From: Mansonella perstans
Lineage: Eukaryota; Nematoda; Chromadorea; Rhabditida; Onchocercidae
Reading direction: 5' to 3'
DNA length: 64,000 nt
Assembly (NCBI GenBank): GCA_037074765.1
Contig: JBAMDO010000006.1
Location: 248,001 to 312,000, forward strand
Below the pieces are notes generated by a model, which did no database searches, was not told where the DNA came from, and saw only the letters and a list, made by a program, of their open reading frames with translations. Position numbers and translations under genes: made by a program. How positions within the stretch are numbered: position 1 is the stretch's first letter; the number at the start of each line of letters is the position of its first letter. Below, piece by piece: positions 38,401 to 50,900 of the stretch.

Positions 38401-40531
38401 AGAGCCTCGTTAGCTCAGTGGCAGAGCGTCTGTCTCGTAAACAGAAGGTCGCTGGTTCGATCCCAGCACGAGGCATTCTTCGGGATCTCTAACCCTGGAG
38501 AGCACTTTATTTGCGCTATGTCTGTTGAAGTTCTGTGCACACTCATTTACATCTAAATATCATCAAACATACCGGGGCAAGCTTTATTCTCAGTTCATTC
38601 GCATGGAACTCATTTATTATACCATAGGTCAAAGGTCATCCTAATCTAATTCGTATCAATTCTTAAATGCTATTTTCAGTGCACACTATTTTTCAAAAAT
38701 TTTCTACATCTCTCGGCAGTGTAAAATTGTGGTTACATGGGAGTAAATTGTTAATTCTATGCATCCTTCCTTCTCTTTCATATATATTATTTCCGGTATC
38801 ATCACACTGCACTATCCATCTCTCTGCAGCAACTATTTAGCTTTTTCTAAATTGTATCACTAAAAAAGAAAGAAAAAGCTCCTGTTATATATCATGGAAG
38901 AAAATTTCAACGAAGTTCCGATTTCTCAGCTTTTTTTTTACTGTAAATAAATAAGACTGATAAGTGAAATTGATTAGCAATCATGTATCATATGTTTGAA
39001 GAAGTCCTTTTGAATTAAGAATTTCAGTGATCTATTATCTCTTTCTTTTAAATTGCAAGACTTATCATCAGTATCACGTGATTATAATATGATCATTTAT
39101 GCATCAAAAAAACTGAGATTTTACTCTCTAGTAAGGTAAACGAAAATATCTAAGTAATAATTTGAAATGCTATTTGAACGATTGCAATTATCTTGACAAA
39201 AACCTGATAAATGATGGAAAGAGCTTTAGACCTAATATTTGATCCTATAGAATTCCCGTTGCAATTCTGTAATTTTAATTTCACTTGAATAACAAAAAAT
39301 TGAAGAGATTATCATTTCAAAAATTAAACAGCAAAGAAATAATAGACTTGCTTCAAGACCTCATTTTCATACCTTTTACGCAAAACCAATAAATCATAAA
39401 ATCTCTATTCCATCTTTCTGTCAGTCAATAAATGCAGACAAACTTGTGCCAGTTGTCGTAGACGTCATAAGTGATGATGCGTTTTGAATAATGAAAAATT
39501 ATTATCAACAATGATACAGCGTTGCAGTTCCACTCATTATCCTCATTCTTAAACTGTTCATTAAGTCAATTGTAAAATGAATGCAGAAATACGAAAATTT
39601 CTCGGATAAATAATGTATTTCTCAACACAACGAATTATTTACATTCATAAAAAATACGAATGTCCTGGTATATATGTTATTCATAAAAATCTTGAAAGTT
39701 TTATGAGATATCTCTGGATAGAAGTCATCTAAAACGTATCTGAGACCAAAATGATAAGCTAGTAAAAAGTGGCTGGAAAGATTTACTTAGTCACAATGAT
39801 ATTACTAGGAATGATCTAATTAATGTTGCTGAGATAAAGGTATGGAAAGCCGGGAAAACTTGAAGAAATCTTTTTTGAAATTGTTAAATTCTTAATGTAG
39901 AGTCGACTAGTAAAGTTCAGAAGTCCCGATTTTAGTGTTAAGGTTTAATTCAAGGGAAATTACAGCTGATCGATATCTGGAAAATTAAAATTCATTTAGC
40001 AGTTATTATCTAGAGACAAAGATCATTACAACCATAATTTGTTTGAATTTTGAAACAAATTGTTTTTGAATTCAGGTCGAAAATTTACATGGAAATCTTA
40101 AATTTCCAAGTTTCGGATAGTTTCGGTCCTGAATTTCACAAATTTTTTAGTGGTAGAGATGTGACAATCCGAGTAAAATATTGAAGTAAAGAGAGGAGCT
40201 AACTTTTAATATGAAAACTTTTAGCTTCAAAAACTGAGCGAAGACCTACCAAAGCTGATTCGATGGCAATCGAAGAATCTTCAAAAAATTCGTCAAAATC
40301 GATTGGTTTATTTCCACATCCAATATCAAAATCCCGTAACGAAATACTCGATCGGTAGTCCTTATTCTCATCTTGAAGGAAAAGATTCCGGTCCAGTTCA
40401 TCACAACTACCGCCGATAGGTTTTAGATGTTGTTCCTGCAGCTGATCACGATCCAAATGTAGAATTACTGATTGCCATTTTTGGATGGTGCTTATCTTGT
40501 GATCCACAACCCACTTCCAAAAACGTTTCAT
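35431..40531 (-). CDS. Globin-domain protein with long N-terminal extension, 8 exons
   Basis: Exons in transcript order: 40250-40531, 38031-38101, 37519-37609, 37112-37282, 36508-36774, 36109-36180, 35766-35936, 35431-35565. Phases join, giving about 419 residues. The globin fold is about residues 220-368 (LTSAQIHLIRNIWRQV; CD1 Phe about 265-266 in KDQFF; distal E7 His about 284 in NKAHAKAV; proximal F8 His about 316 in GAMHAN; then VPKEIWNLMAETFIDC). Both haem-side histidines are present, so it should bind haem, perhaps six-coordinate. The first 205 residues are polar and low in recognisable motifs. The last 45 are Ser/Pro-rich. Nematodes have many such divergent globins (glb family), some in neurons with redox or oxygen-sensing roles; the orthologue is not identified. 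Exon 1 (94 residues, starting MKRFWKWVVDHK) is separated by a 2.15-kb intron and is the least secure part. Confidence 0.85.
37075..37146 (-). repeat. 44-bp-period tandem duplication at the globin exon 4 donor
   Basis: Two 28-base copies (37075-37102 and 37119-37146), both starting TTACAAAGTCCC on the + strand and differing at a few positions. The right copy is coding (end of exon 4); the left copy is intronic. The exon 4 donor GAG/GTAATA lies between them, with exon end at 37112. Confidence 0.8.
37983..38033 (-). repeat. 26-bp tandem duplication at the globin exon 2 donor
   Basis: Two adjacent near-identical blocks (37983-38007 and 38009-38033; + strand CTATAATTTCAAATTGCACT then TACTA or TACCT). 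The right block contains the donor AGTAG/GTAAGT (exon end 38031). The left block carries a one-base-shorter copy, TAGTAAGT, that has lost the G needed for a functional donor. Confidence 0.85.
38102..40249 (-). other. Globin gene intron 1
   Basis: A 2.15-kb intron that holds the tRNA-Thr gene on the opposite strand at 38404-38475. The rest is AT-rich with no other supported feature. Confidence 0.65.
38404..38475 (+). tRNA. tRNA-Thr (anticodon CGT)
   Basis: Full cloverleaf: acceptor stem GCCTCGT/ACGAGGC with discriminator A, D-arm GCTC...GAGC, anticodon stem TCTGT/ACAGA with loop CTCGTAA (anticodon CGT, codon ACG), five-base variable loop AGGTC, and T-arm GCTGG-TTCGATC-CCAGC. It has no intron and no encoded CCA. 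A-box and B-box promoter elements are intact. It reads Thr ACG codons. It lies antisense in an intron of the globin gene. Confidence 0.97.
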
Positions 40532-43500
40532 AGTGAAAGATAAGTAAGCTTAAGCATTGTCGCAAATCGTCTCAGCTCAGTAGCTCAGTAGTTCAGCACT
40601 ATCCTGCCGGCAGAGTAATAGAAAATAAACGGTTTAATTGGAGCAAGAAATATATTAGTTTGGATGCCTTACCAGAATAATCTCTGATACCATACTGACC
40701 TGAATTAAAAGTTATGAAATTGATACTTGTTTTTGCGGGTTCAAATGAAAATAAACGTCATCTTAACTCTAATTTTCCATTTATGTATTGCCGCGTAAGC
40801 CGAAGTTTTTAGCAAAATTCAGGAGAATAACGCAATAACTATTCTTCTCTCTACCACTACTTGTGTCCCTTGAGTCAAAGGTCTATCGAGGGTAAACTGT
40901 TTTGAAGCGTCAAATATATAATGTCTACTATCTATGGATTTTTGAAATAATCCGGAGTAATTTTATTGTCATTTTAGCCATCATTATAAGATTAATATAT
41001 ATATATAACATTGTCGTAATTTTTTTGTCAACAGTCTTTTCCAATGCGGCAAGGGTTACCCATTAATGAGATAGTAGTTATGTAATTCTGAATATCCCGA
41101 ATGTTCTTCTTTAGGCATTTCGCGTTGTATCATTTGAAAAGCGTGAGATGCAAAGAGTAAACTGCAATATGTCGAATTTTATTTAACTTTACGGGATGAT
41201 CAAATATGTAGAGAATGTGCGCCATATACGGTCAGATTCCTGAACCGTGATCTCTCATTTAATCGTACATTTACGAGATCTACCTATTAATTATTCACGT
41301 TAAATGTAATGAGTTAAGTGATCGTATACATAAAACGCACTATAATAAATGCATATGGTTAAATGACAGAGATAGCAAAAAGCACTTGATTCATTGGTGT
41401 GGGATTTCTGGAATTATTTTGTGGCTTTTTTATCAAGTCCCATGTAATCATATATAGTTGTACCTTATTTTTGTGCTTTGCGTGATACCATTCAACGAAC
41501 GTAAGGGAATACGTTCCTTGAATTTAACGCATTGAATTTCTGTCCTAAGATTGACGAATCAAAATATCATAAAAAGTTGCTTATGTTGCAATTTTATAGA
41601 GAGAATTGGAATAACATTGTTATATTTAATCCGCAGATAATTGTTTGTTGTATTCGCTATGAAAATATGATTCAATCTGCAAGAAAACACTGTGAATGTA
41701 TACAGAAATACAAACGTAAAATCGAAATTAATCGAAAGCAGTTTTTTAAAAAAAATTTTTTCAAAAACTCACAACTAGATTTGAATATGATATATAATGA
41801 AAATTAAAATTATACAAGCAGGATTTTTCGACAATTCAGTATCATTTCTACATAAACTAAAATTATGATCCCCATTACGATTAAAATCACAAGAAAGCAA
41901 GATTTATTTTTCGACAATATGTCTTAATAGATTTATAGCTGAAATTCCCGTTTTACCAGCTGCTTAGTTTGAAAGAAAAAAAAATTGAAGGGATAAATTT
42001 CTGCTTTTTTCCCAAACTCCTTTTGCTTCTCACTTCACCCTTTTTCATTTCCTCTCTGTTAATTGGCTGATGATACTAGCAGTTCATTCGATTGGATTAT
42101 TTCCTTTACTACGTTATAACTCCTTGTATCTATCAATGACAATTTGTTGAAAATGAAGTAAGAGGATTTTTCCATCAGTATAAGTAATATTTTAATGATT
42201 AAATCTTAAAACAAATAAGGGACAGAAAGATGAAAAGCTTGTCAAAAAATTTTTAATTCCCTGAATTTTCTAGAAAGAATATAAATGACATTTGAAGGAA
42301 ACACCTGCTGATTTTGGATGAAAATCGATTGTCACTACATGAACAATAGTTATATTAGCAGTAATACCATACAAAACATGTAATTATAGTTAATTTTTTT
42401 TTCGCAATTGTAATACAATTTTTGTATTGACAGCGGTAAGTTGAAATTACGAAGTCGTTCATTTCGACATTGGGAATGATCGGTGTAATTTAATTTACTT
42501 CTGAGATGCTCCAGGCAACTATTTTTAAAAGCAGTGCAGTTAAGTCGATGTTAACATAAAATCGTTCTTTGTTACATCGAAGTAATTTTATTGTTTGAGA
42601 AATTTTTAAAAGTTTGTTGAAAAACAAAAATATGAAGTGGAAATAAAATACTTGGCAAGAAAAGTGAATGATTTATTAGAATAATTTGATGCAAAGATTG
42701 TTAAATTATATAAAGCCTGAAGTTAGAAGCTGAAAATATCTGAAATGCTTCCCATTCCCTAATTTATCTTCTGAAATTTAATCAAATAAACATGAGTGGA
42801 ACCACATTTTAAATATGCAAATTGCTATTGAACTTTAATATGTTGGGGATATTTGATTACATTAAGAATTCGAGTTGCACTTTCGCTTTTTGTTTTTATC
42901 GTTCCCTCCATGTTTTGTAAATATTTTCTTTCCTTCAAATATTGTCATCTGTGAGGAGAAATAATCATACTGTTCTATTTCAATGCAATAACTTTCAGTG
43001 TTGGGAACATTTGCATAAATACGAATTTACTCTTCCTTTTTCATTTGGTCAAAGAAATCAAATAAAAAAATCTCAAAAATTTGGTGAAAAATATTTTAGC
43101 GATCAAAATTCGAAGAGAAATGTGTCCTACTTTTGGAATAAACTACTTAGTAAATGAAATTATGAAGAAAACAGCCAAAAAATTTCAAGAAGTAGTGTAA
43201 AGTATTTTAAGCGCTGAAAGACGAACTATTAAGGAAAAGCGCCAGAAAATGAAATGCAACAAGTTAAGAATTCCACTGGTTAACTCCAACTTCCTAAAAA
43301 TAATGGTTATTTTTAATAAAGGAGATTTTCATTAATATTTATGCTTCTTAAACATATTTCCATTTCCTTTCCAAAACTCAATACCTTGAAATTTCTGAAT
43401 TCTCCAAAAAAGTTAAGTTTTAACAGCCATCAATAGAATGCAGGGAAGAATCTGTCAATATCACTTAAATCACATTTCTCCTTACTCTTTTTTTTTTCAA

Positions 43501-46388
43501 TAAACAGAAAGTAAACAGCAAAAATTGCAGAACAAGATGTTTAATAATGGTAAACGCACTTTCACCATAATAGTTTAAGACGAAATATCAGAATTCATGT
43601 GCCTAAGGCTGAAACGACTTGTCGAAAGGACTTTTTTCTCAACACTATTGCAGATATTCACAATAATTAATGATGACCCATTGTGAATAGAAGTAAGAAA
43701 AATTTGTTAAAATTATTTTGAAGCAAAGTGAATGAAAGAGTGAAGGTTAAGATATAAATATTATGACATCACATAATGTGGTGGTGCAAAAAAGTTAAAA
43801 AGAGGAAAGGAGAAGTCCAGAAGTGAAATTTGAGGAGCAGCAAGTTTTTCTTCAATAAATTTTTCAAGCGGCTGAATTTGTATTTTAACAGACCAGTTGT
43901 TTATTCGTTCTTCTTCATCTTTCCCCCTCGCTTTTTAAAAAAACTTCTGATGAATTGCTAAAAGCAAGGCAAAATAACAGTAGAAAATAAGAAAATTTTC
44001 CGCAATTATTTCACTTTCTTTTTGTGCGGAAAATATTCGATTTACATAGGCAAAATAGAAGGGAAAGATACGAAAAAAGACGATGGAAGATGGGAAATTT
44101 TTGTTGTTAAGAAAGTTCATCGCTACCCTTGGATTCTTCTATTAGGATTGCAGAAAAATTATTAGCAATGATGCTGAAGAGGTTGAAGGATGAAATTGGT
44201 AATAAATTTTTAATTCGTCCTTTCATTTAAATTTTAATTTATTCACATCCAAATAGTACTTAGCATAGAAGTAACTAATAGCAGCACTTTGGAAATTGTT
44301 ATAACAACTAATAAAATTTAATAATGTTAAGTAAAGATAATATTTACCCTTTCGCAACAACAGTTACTACAGTTCTGATTACATTCAAGCCGTAAAAGTG
44401 ATCATTTTTATGATTAATATAAAAATTGATGATAGTGAAGACAGCAAGAATAGCGATCATATTGTTTTCATTATTTTGCTTCAATGAAGTTAGCGATAAT
44501 GAAGTTTTAGATGATAAAAACATTACTATAACTAAGCATGTTGAGATTGTTCTTGCTGACTATAATTGTTGATTAACTTTTCAGGAATGAATGGGAACTT
44601 ACAAAGAAAAAAAACTTAATCAAACATTTTTTCTGTTATTGCATATCCTAGGATGTAACCCAAACTGACTGTAAAAACCTTCTTAATCTATCGATTGAAT
44701 GTTGACCTTTACCGATTAAACTGAATCATGTTATTTTTACATCTAACAAATTGCCTTTTTTTTTTCAGACCGCTTCATTTTTATAAATAACTAGGTAACG
44801 GTATTCTATTGACCTTTTTGTTCGATCCTAAGATACTGTCAGATTTAACGTTTCTTCTTAAGTCTCGGAAGGAATGAATTAATAGATATTCAAAAAACAT
44901 ATATGTCAAACAAATGCTCAATTAGTAATAAGTCATATTTAATTTCAAGATGCCTGAATTATCTGCAAGTGATTCAGAGAATAGCTGTACCATAATTATT
45001 TTCTACAGAAGAGTTTGCAATCAATGGTCTAAGTGAATTAATAATTAAAAAACACGCAGGGACTATTTTCTTTTTACTAATATGGTAAAAACATTTTCAA
45101 ATTAATAAAGCTTATTATCTTTGAATCTTGTGTTCTTGCTTCAAATAAAGAAGCCAAAGTGGCCACTAATCAAGACGAGATTAAGAACCACTGCTAACGA
45201 AACAGATATTCATTTTATACCAACAAATTTTTACCACTTTTTAAATTAAATGATCAGCTACTTCTTACTCTCTTTTCTCACCAAATGAGATTTTTCGGCT
45301 AATCCATTTCTTCCTTTCTTTTTTAACTTTAGAAATGATAACAGTTCACACAAATGAAATGATCTGTTGAATGGAACTTATCCGAAAGTTTCAAATGAAC
45401 AGATCTAACAGACCCATCATAAATTGATCTTTGCAGTGATTAGTTCAGATAAAATGATTTGACGACTAGAACTATAAAACTTTTTTGGAAGCTAGTGAAT
45501 TGAATAATCAATTACATCTGATGATCTTTTCTTACTCATCTCAGTAACTATTCTTCCCCTTAAAATTTCAATTAAGATCATTGAAAAGTTCTGGTGTAAA
45601 ATTTACATTTCCCGTCAAAGTGAACAATTTAATGTGATAGACCTTTCGTACATCTCAGGATTAGTGCATATAAAGAAGTAAAAATTTAAATTTTCTGTAA
45701 AGGATTTCTTGTATAATTATGTGCAGCAACAATAATTTTACACTACAGCTCGACTTTATTAACAAATAACGAAGGCGCATTCGTTTCGACCAACCAAGAC
45801 GGTTAGAATTGAATTTTAGAGCAATACAAAAATATTTTGGAAATAAATAAAGATGAAAACAGTCAAATGAAATTCACATATGAACAAATTCACATATTCA
45901 CATATGAATGATCAATGAAGGACAAGATTCAAAAATCAGATATATTACAGGATCAATTTTTTTATCTTTAATCTCACGAAATGGCCGATTGCGAAAATTT
46001 TGTAAAAGACCATTAGTACCAAATCAATTACACGTCTACTAATTAACCGTGGATGGATTAATAGAATATGAAGATAAATTATTCTAATTCCAATACAGAT
46101 TTTTAAAAACTTCTCTTTCTGAAAACAATAGTATTCGTAAAACGAAGAAATGTGTTAAAGTTCATAGATACCACTGGAAGATTTTTCAGAAATTAGTCCA
46201 TAAAGATGCCAATAGTTTCGTAAAACATATGATATGTGCAATACTAAATCAAAGAGAAGGTTTGATTAAAATTTCAAAATCAGCTACCAAAATGTTTCGA
46301 ATTTGTAACTTTAACATGATTTTTTTGATAACTCGATCTTAAAGTCAAAAAATTTTCTGAGCACTGAATTATTTATACACCGAATAGG
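40532..46388. other. Gene-poor intergenic region between unc-89 3' end and globin 5' end
   Basis: About 5.9 kb with only short AT-driven frames on both strands. The longest (41532-41807 on +, Lys/Asn/Ile-rich) has no domain, no good splice context and no codon pattern distinguishable from background. The right side should contain the unc-89 3' UTR, and the left side the globin promoter. No RNA gene, tandem array or transposon recognised. Confidence 0.6.
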
Positions 46389-47913
46389 TTACTGGTAAGA
46401 GTTCTCTTTGGTATGACTAATTGTCATGATCGCCGTTTTGCAAAGTCGGCTGCTTGGATAAATGACTTTTTCACGTCGACGTGACATTACTACATCCGTA
46501 CTGAGCCAACGATGCGACAGTGCTTCGTCGGTCCGCATACGTCTCCTGGAATCATATTAAAATTTAAGATTAAAAGACAAAAATTTGTTCATTATTAATT
46601 ATAGAGACAAGAACGAAAAAATGTGAAATAAGATCAGGTTAACTTAAAATGTAACTTACATCGGATCCTTCTTTAGCGCCCAAGTTACAAATCTCAAAGA
46701 TTCTTCCGTTGCTTGTACTTGGATTAAATTTGGATTGCATTTCTGATAAATAGTACTTTCCTTAATCTCATCATCTGAATCACCTTCCGAAGCAAATGGA
46801 TGAAATCCACTTAGTCTGAATTAATTTGTCATTGCATATATACAGTAAAATACAATGTTTGAGTGCAAAGGAAGTATACTATTTACAGGTTTTGTTTTTT
46901 AATTTTTTTCATAAGCATTCTCGTTATATATATACAATAATACACAATGCTCTCTATCTAGAAAATTTAGTTTTCCGTGAAGCATACAAAAAAAACTTTT
47001 GTCCTTTTCCTTGTTTGAAAAGAAAAAAAATTAGACATAAAATTTACATACAAGCAGAAAGTAATTATGCCAAGACTCCAAATATCAGTCTGAACCGTTA
47101 TAGGGGATTTTTTCTCATCTTTACGCAGTATTTCTGGTGAAGACCAGTACAGATTTGGTTTTGACGGTTCCTTAATTTCATGGCAAATTTTTTGTGCTGA
47201 AGCAAAATCGGTAAGCTTAATTTGCCAAGACTGACGAGATGCGAACAAGACATTACTTGCTTGTAGATCCATGTGCACATAACTGAAAACCAAGCTCTTT
47301 GTTCACGCAATATGTTCATACTTAAGTAAGAATAATTAATAAAAGTGATTAAAAATAATTGATAGAAGTGATTATTCTTAAGCAAAATAAAATACCATTT
47401 ACGTTACATTTCATCTCAAAAATTGAGCAATAAAATTATACCCTCTGAAATGAATCCAATGAAGAGCGGATGCGATCTGCACAATTACCCTACTTATCTG
47501 CTCTTCGTTATAGTTATCACGATATGTAAATCGTTCGAAAATATCTTCTTGATATCGTTCCATAAACAGAGACAATATTCCATTCCTAAAATTAAATAAG
47601 AATGTCATCATAATAATTAGGCCACCTAGTCATTATTGATCATCTGATCATTTTTTTGATCACTGGAAATTTGAAAACTGAAATTTTCATTAAACAAAGC
47701 ATTCCAGTACAATAAATACCATTGATAAGCGGCGATTAGACGGGCAACGTTTTCTTGCTGACACTCGTTCATGGCTTCGAATTCAATTGTACCATTAGCA
47801 CCTTTAGTATTAATATTCCGAATTTTAGCCATACAGTGAGCATCTGACTCTCGAAACGTATCTATGGCAAGTGCAATTTCTCCGAATCGACCGCGAGGTA
47901 TCGGAGCAATGAG
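46389..47913 (-). other. unc-89: UNC-89 kinase domain 2 (PK2) coding segment
   Basis: Five exons (47720-47913 down to 46389-46545). The Gly loop is GRFGEIA (about residues 1183-1189), followed by MAKI with ATP-anchoring Lys 1205. The catalytic loop is VHMDLQASN, keeping Asp 1293 and Asn 1298 but with Met in place of the HRD Arg. The metal-binding motif is DFA (Asp 1313) instead of DFG. WSSPEIL (APE region) and DIWSLGI (helix F) are intact. All four catalytic acid/base and binding residues are present, so some activity is possible. Ends in a short basic tail and TAA at 46391-46389. Confidence 0.88.
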
Positions 47914-50900
47914 CTGAAATTCCAATTTTTTCTTTGAGAACATTTGGAATTTTAAATTCTGAATTCGAATTTTACAAATCAAAAATATATTCGGAAACAC
48001 AGATCAAAAATATAGTCGATTTATAAGAATCCCTCATCCATATTTTCAATTAGTTTTTTAATTAAAGATTGAAATTTTAATGAAACAGATGAAAGACGAA
48101 CAAAAAACGGGAGTAACTACCTGAAAGCGTTTCTGTGGATCTTCTGTGGTATTCAAGGTCAAACTCTGAGTTTGTGCTTTTGAAACAATATCTTCTACTT
48201 CAGCCTTTTCTTCATCCTCCTCAGTAATTTCACCAAGCCTCTTGGACTTTGAAATTAGCCGTGTCTGCGGTGGTTTCGAAACAACATATAAACGACATTG
48301 GTTTTGAAGTTTTTCAATTTGTAGTTTTGGTGAACCTGAAATGAGCGATGAAATATCTTCTAATTATCGTATATTGTGAAATCATTTCTAAGCGTTACCT
48401 TTATGAATACTGTAAGATGAGGAGTATTATCATTATACTGCTCCAAAACAATGAATTTAGTAAGAAACTTTGTCAAGATGACTTTCGACCTAAATAAACT
48501 AAAACGAACCTTTAGGATGTGTCTGTATGATTCGAGACGTCAACGATGGAGTGCCCCAACCGAATTCATTTTTAGCGGTCACTCGAAATTGATAGATACC
48601 TTGCGGTGTTAAGTGTCGCACAACAGCTGCTTCCTCTTCAATTTTATCCGAAACAAGATGCCACTTCGAGAAATGATCATTTGCTCCTGAAGATGTGCAA
48701 TTTTTCGCTAAATTAAAAATTAAACTTAGATTCATTAAAACTTTTATAGATTAAGAGAAGTTTAAAATCAATAAATTATAGACTCAATTCAAATTGAAGC
48801 TTGGAATTTTGCATAACACAAAGTTAAGTTAAGCTTTTCATAATACAAAATTTACTTCACCACTCTCAAAATTTTCTCTTTCGGAACATGAGAACAATAT
48901 CTATGTACCTGCGGGTCGAACCTCCAATTTATACACGAAACATTCTAGAGCATAGCGCATATGAGATGCCTCCCAGGTAACAAACACTTCGGTGTCCGAT
49001 GAAAGCTCGACTTCGGGTCGACCAGGCGCTGCCGGTGTATCTAAGACAAAAGGAAATCTTCCTTATGTATTTAAAGAAAAGCTCCGATTGCATCTACTAG
49101 ATGGAAAAATCGGATCCAAACGGATCAAATAAAGCAACCTCCGGTGATGAGCCGAGCACAAGTTCTATCAATACCATGTTCATTGGATGCAGTACAACAG
49201 TATTCACCAAGATCGGTTATATCGGTCATTTGGATTGTTAGTTGACAGTGACCGTTTTCATAAAATAACTGAAGAGCGATAATACGGTAAACCTTCATTT
49301 AAATTAAAGGATTATGAAAGTTGAAATATGCAAACCTTATGCTTATGGTCATCCATAACAAAACTTCCATTGAAAATCCACTCAACAGTCGGCTGTGGAT
49401 TACCAACTACTTCACATTCAAATATCACTGTGCAGTCGTTTCCCATAAATGCTACATCCTTTAACCGGTTCCGAAAAATGGCACCAAAGGCTGAAAAAAT
49501 ATGAATATTTTCTCTATTTTATCAAAGATAAAAAAGAATATGAATAGTTTCCCTATTTTCAAGACATGCTATCAAAATAGTGATAAGCTATATGAAAATA
49601 TCGAAAACTGGAATTAGAAAATTTCAAATAACAATTCCTTTACTTCCGTTTTCTCTGGAAGCTGCTGGAATCGCTTTGTTGATATCATTGCGAATACGCT
49701 TTATAGCACCAGGATGTAATCTATGAATATCACGTTCCAAATTCTCCACCGATTTCGCGATGTTTTCATCCTCACGTATCAAATCAGTGAATCTGAAAGT
49801 ATGAAGAAGTCACATGATCATACAAATTTTCGAATAAATCATTTTGGATTTATAGAAATTTACATCAGAAAATTAAATTTAGAAAAAAGTGAATAAATAT
49901 ATATATAGCACCTTCGCCTTTCTCTGACAGTAATATCTTGATTTCTATAACCGAGGTATCCTTGATTTACCAGTGGTGCACCATCACCCCATAACTCCCG
50001 TCGATAATCACGAACCCGTGCATTGAAACTTGCGCCACGAGTTGCTAGCAGGAGCGTTTCGGGACCAATCTACGAAATCAGTAATTGGTTCGCAAAAAAA
50101 CGTTTCAAGTAAAATTTTGAAACGTGTAACGAGAACATAAGTTTCTTTTTGAGCTGTCCGAAATTATTTGGAATGTTGAAGTTTCAAATTATATTAAAAA
50201 TGTCGTAGAATCGTAGATTAAGATAGATTTTCAGACTTCTGCAAATAACTCTAATTAACAACATGTAAACTAATGAGAAATGAGTGTCAACATGAAAAAA
50301 CGCTACCGATTTCCAAACAATCACAGATGATCAAAGTGAGGAAGCACTGAACTTTGAAAACTATCTCAAAAGTTTTTCCTCTTTCTCTATCAACAATCAC
50401 CCGAATGGAAAATGTTGACAAAAATTACCTGATATCGACTTTCCCATGGAAACTCATCGTCATCAGTGTAAGTTTTTTTAATGTCGATATCTTCATCGTA
50501 AATGTTCTTCGGACGGAATCGTTCCATTTCTTCGCGCTATAACTTTCTTCGGATTACAGTGGTATTGCTTATACAATAAAACAAGAAAACCTCGATTGTG
50601 TGGATATCTAAGCTTAATTTAAAAATCGATCGATAAATCTGTGTATAAATGAGGAATTTATATTCATCCTACATGAAAATGTATCAGTCGATGAATACCA
50701 ATAATATAAGATTACCTCTTGCCTTCTCTTTTTTTTCATTGCCTCAATTTCATTCATGAAATTTTCAAATTCTCCATCATGCTTGCTTTCAATAGCCTTT
50801 TGTTTTTTAGGCTCTTCTACTTCAAAAAGTTGTGGTGTCGATATCGCAATATCAGCGTATCCTTCTGTTCCCTTTTTGGTGCTAATTACTACCTGAAAAA

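Noticed and set aside
41532..41807. 91-residue + strand open frame in the gene-poor region
   Set aside because: Lys/Asn/Ile-rich composition as expected from AT-rich DNA, no domain, no signal peptide, no supporting splice or leader site.
46826..47293. Open frames of 104-108 residues on both strands
   Set aside because: The + frame is a shadow of PK2 exon 47052-47282. The - frame starting at 47293 is that exon plus intron read-through beyond its donor.
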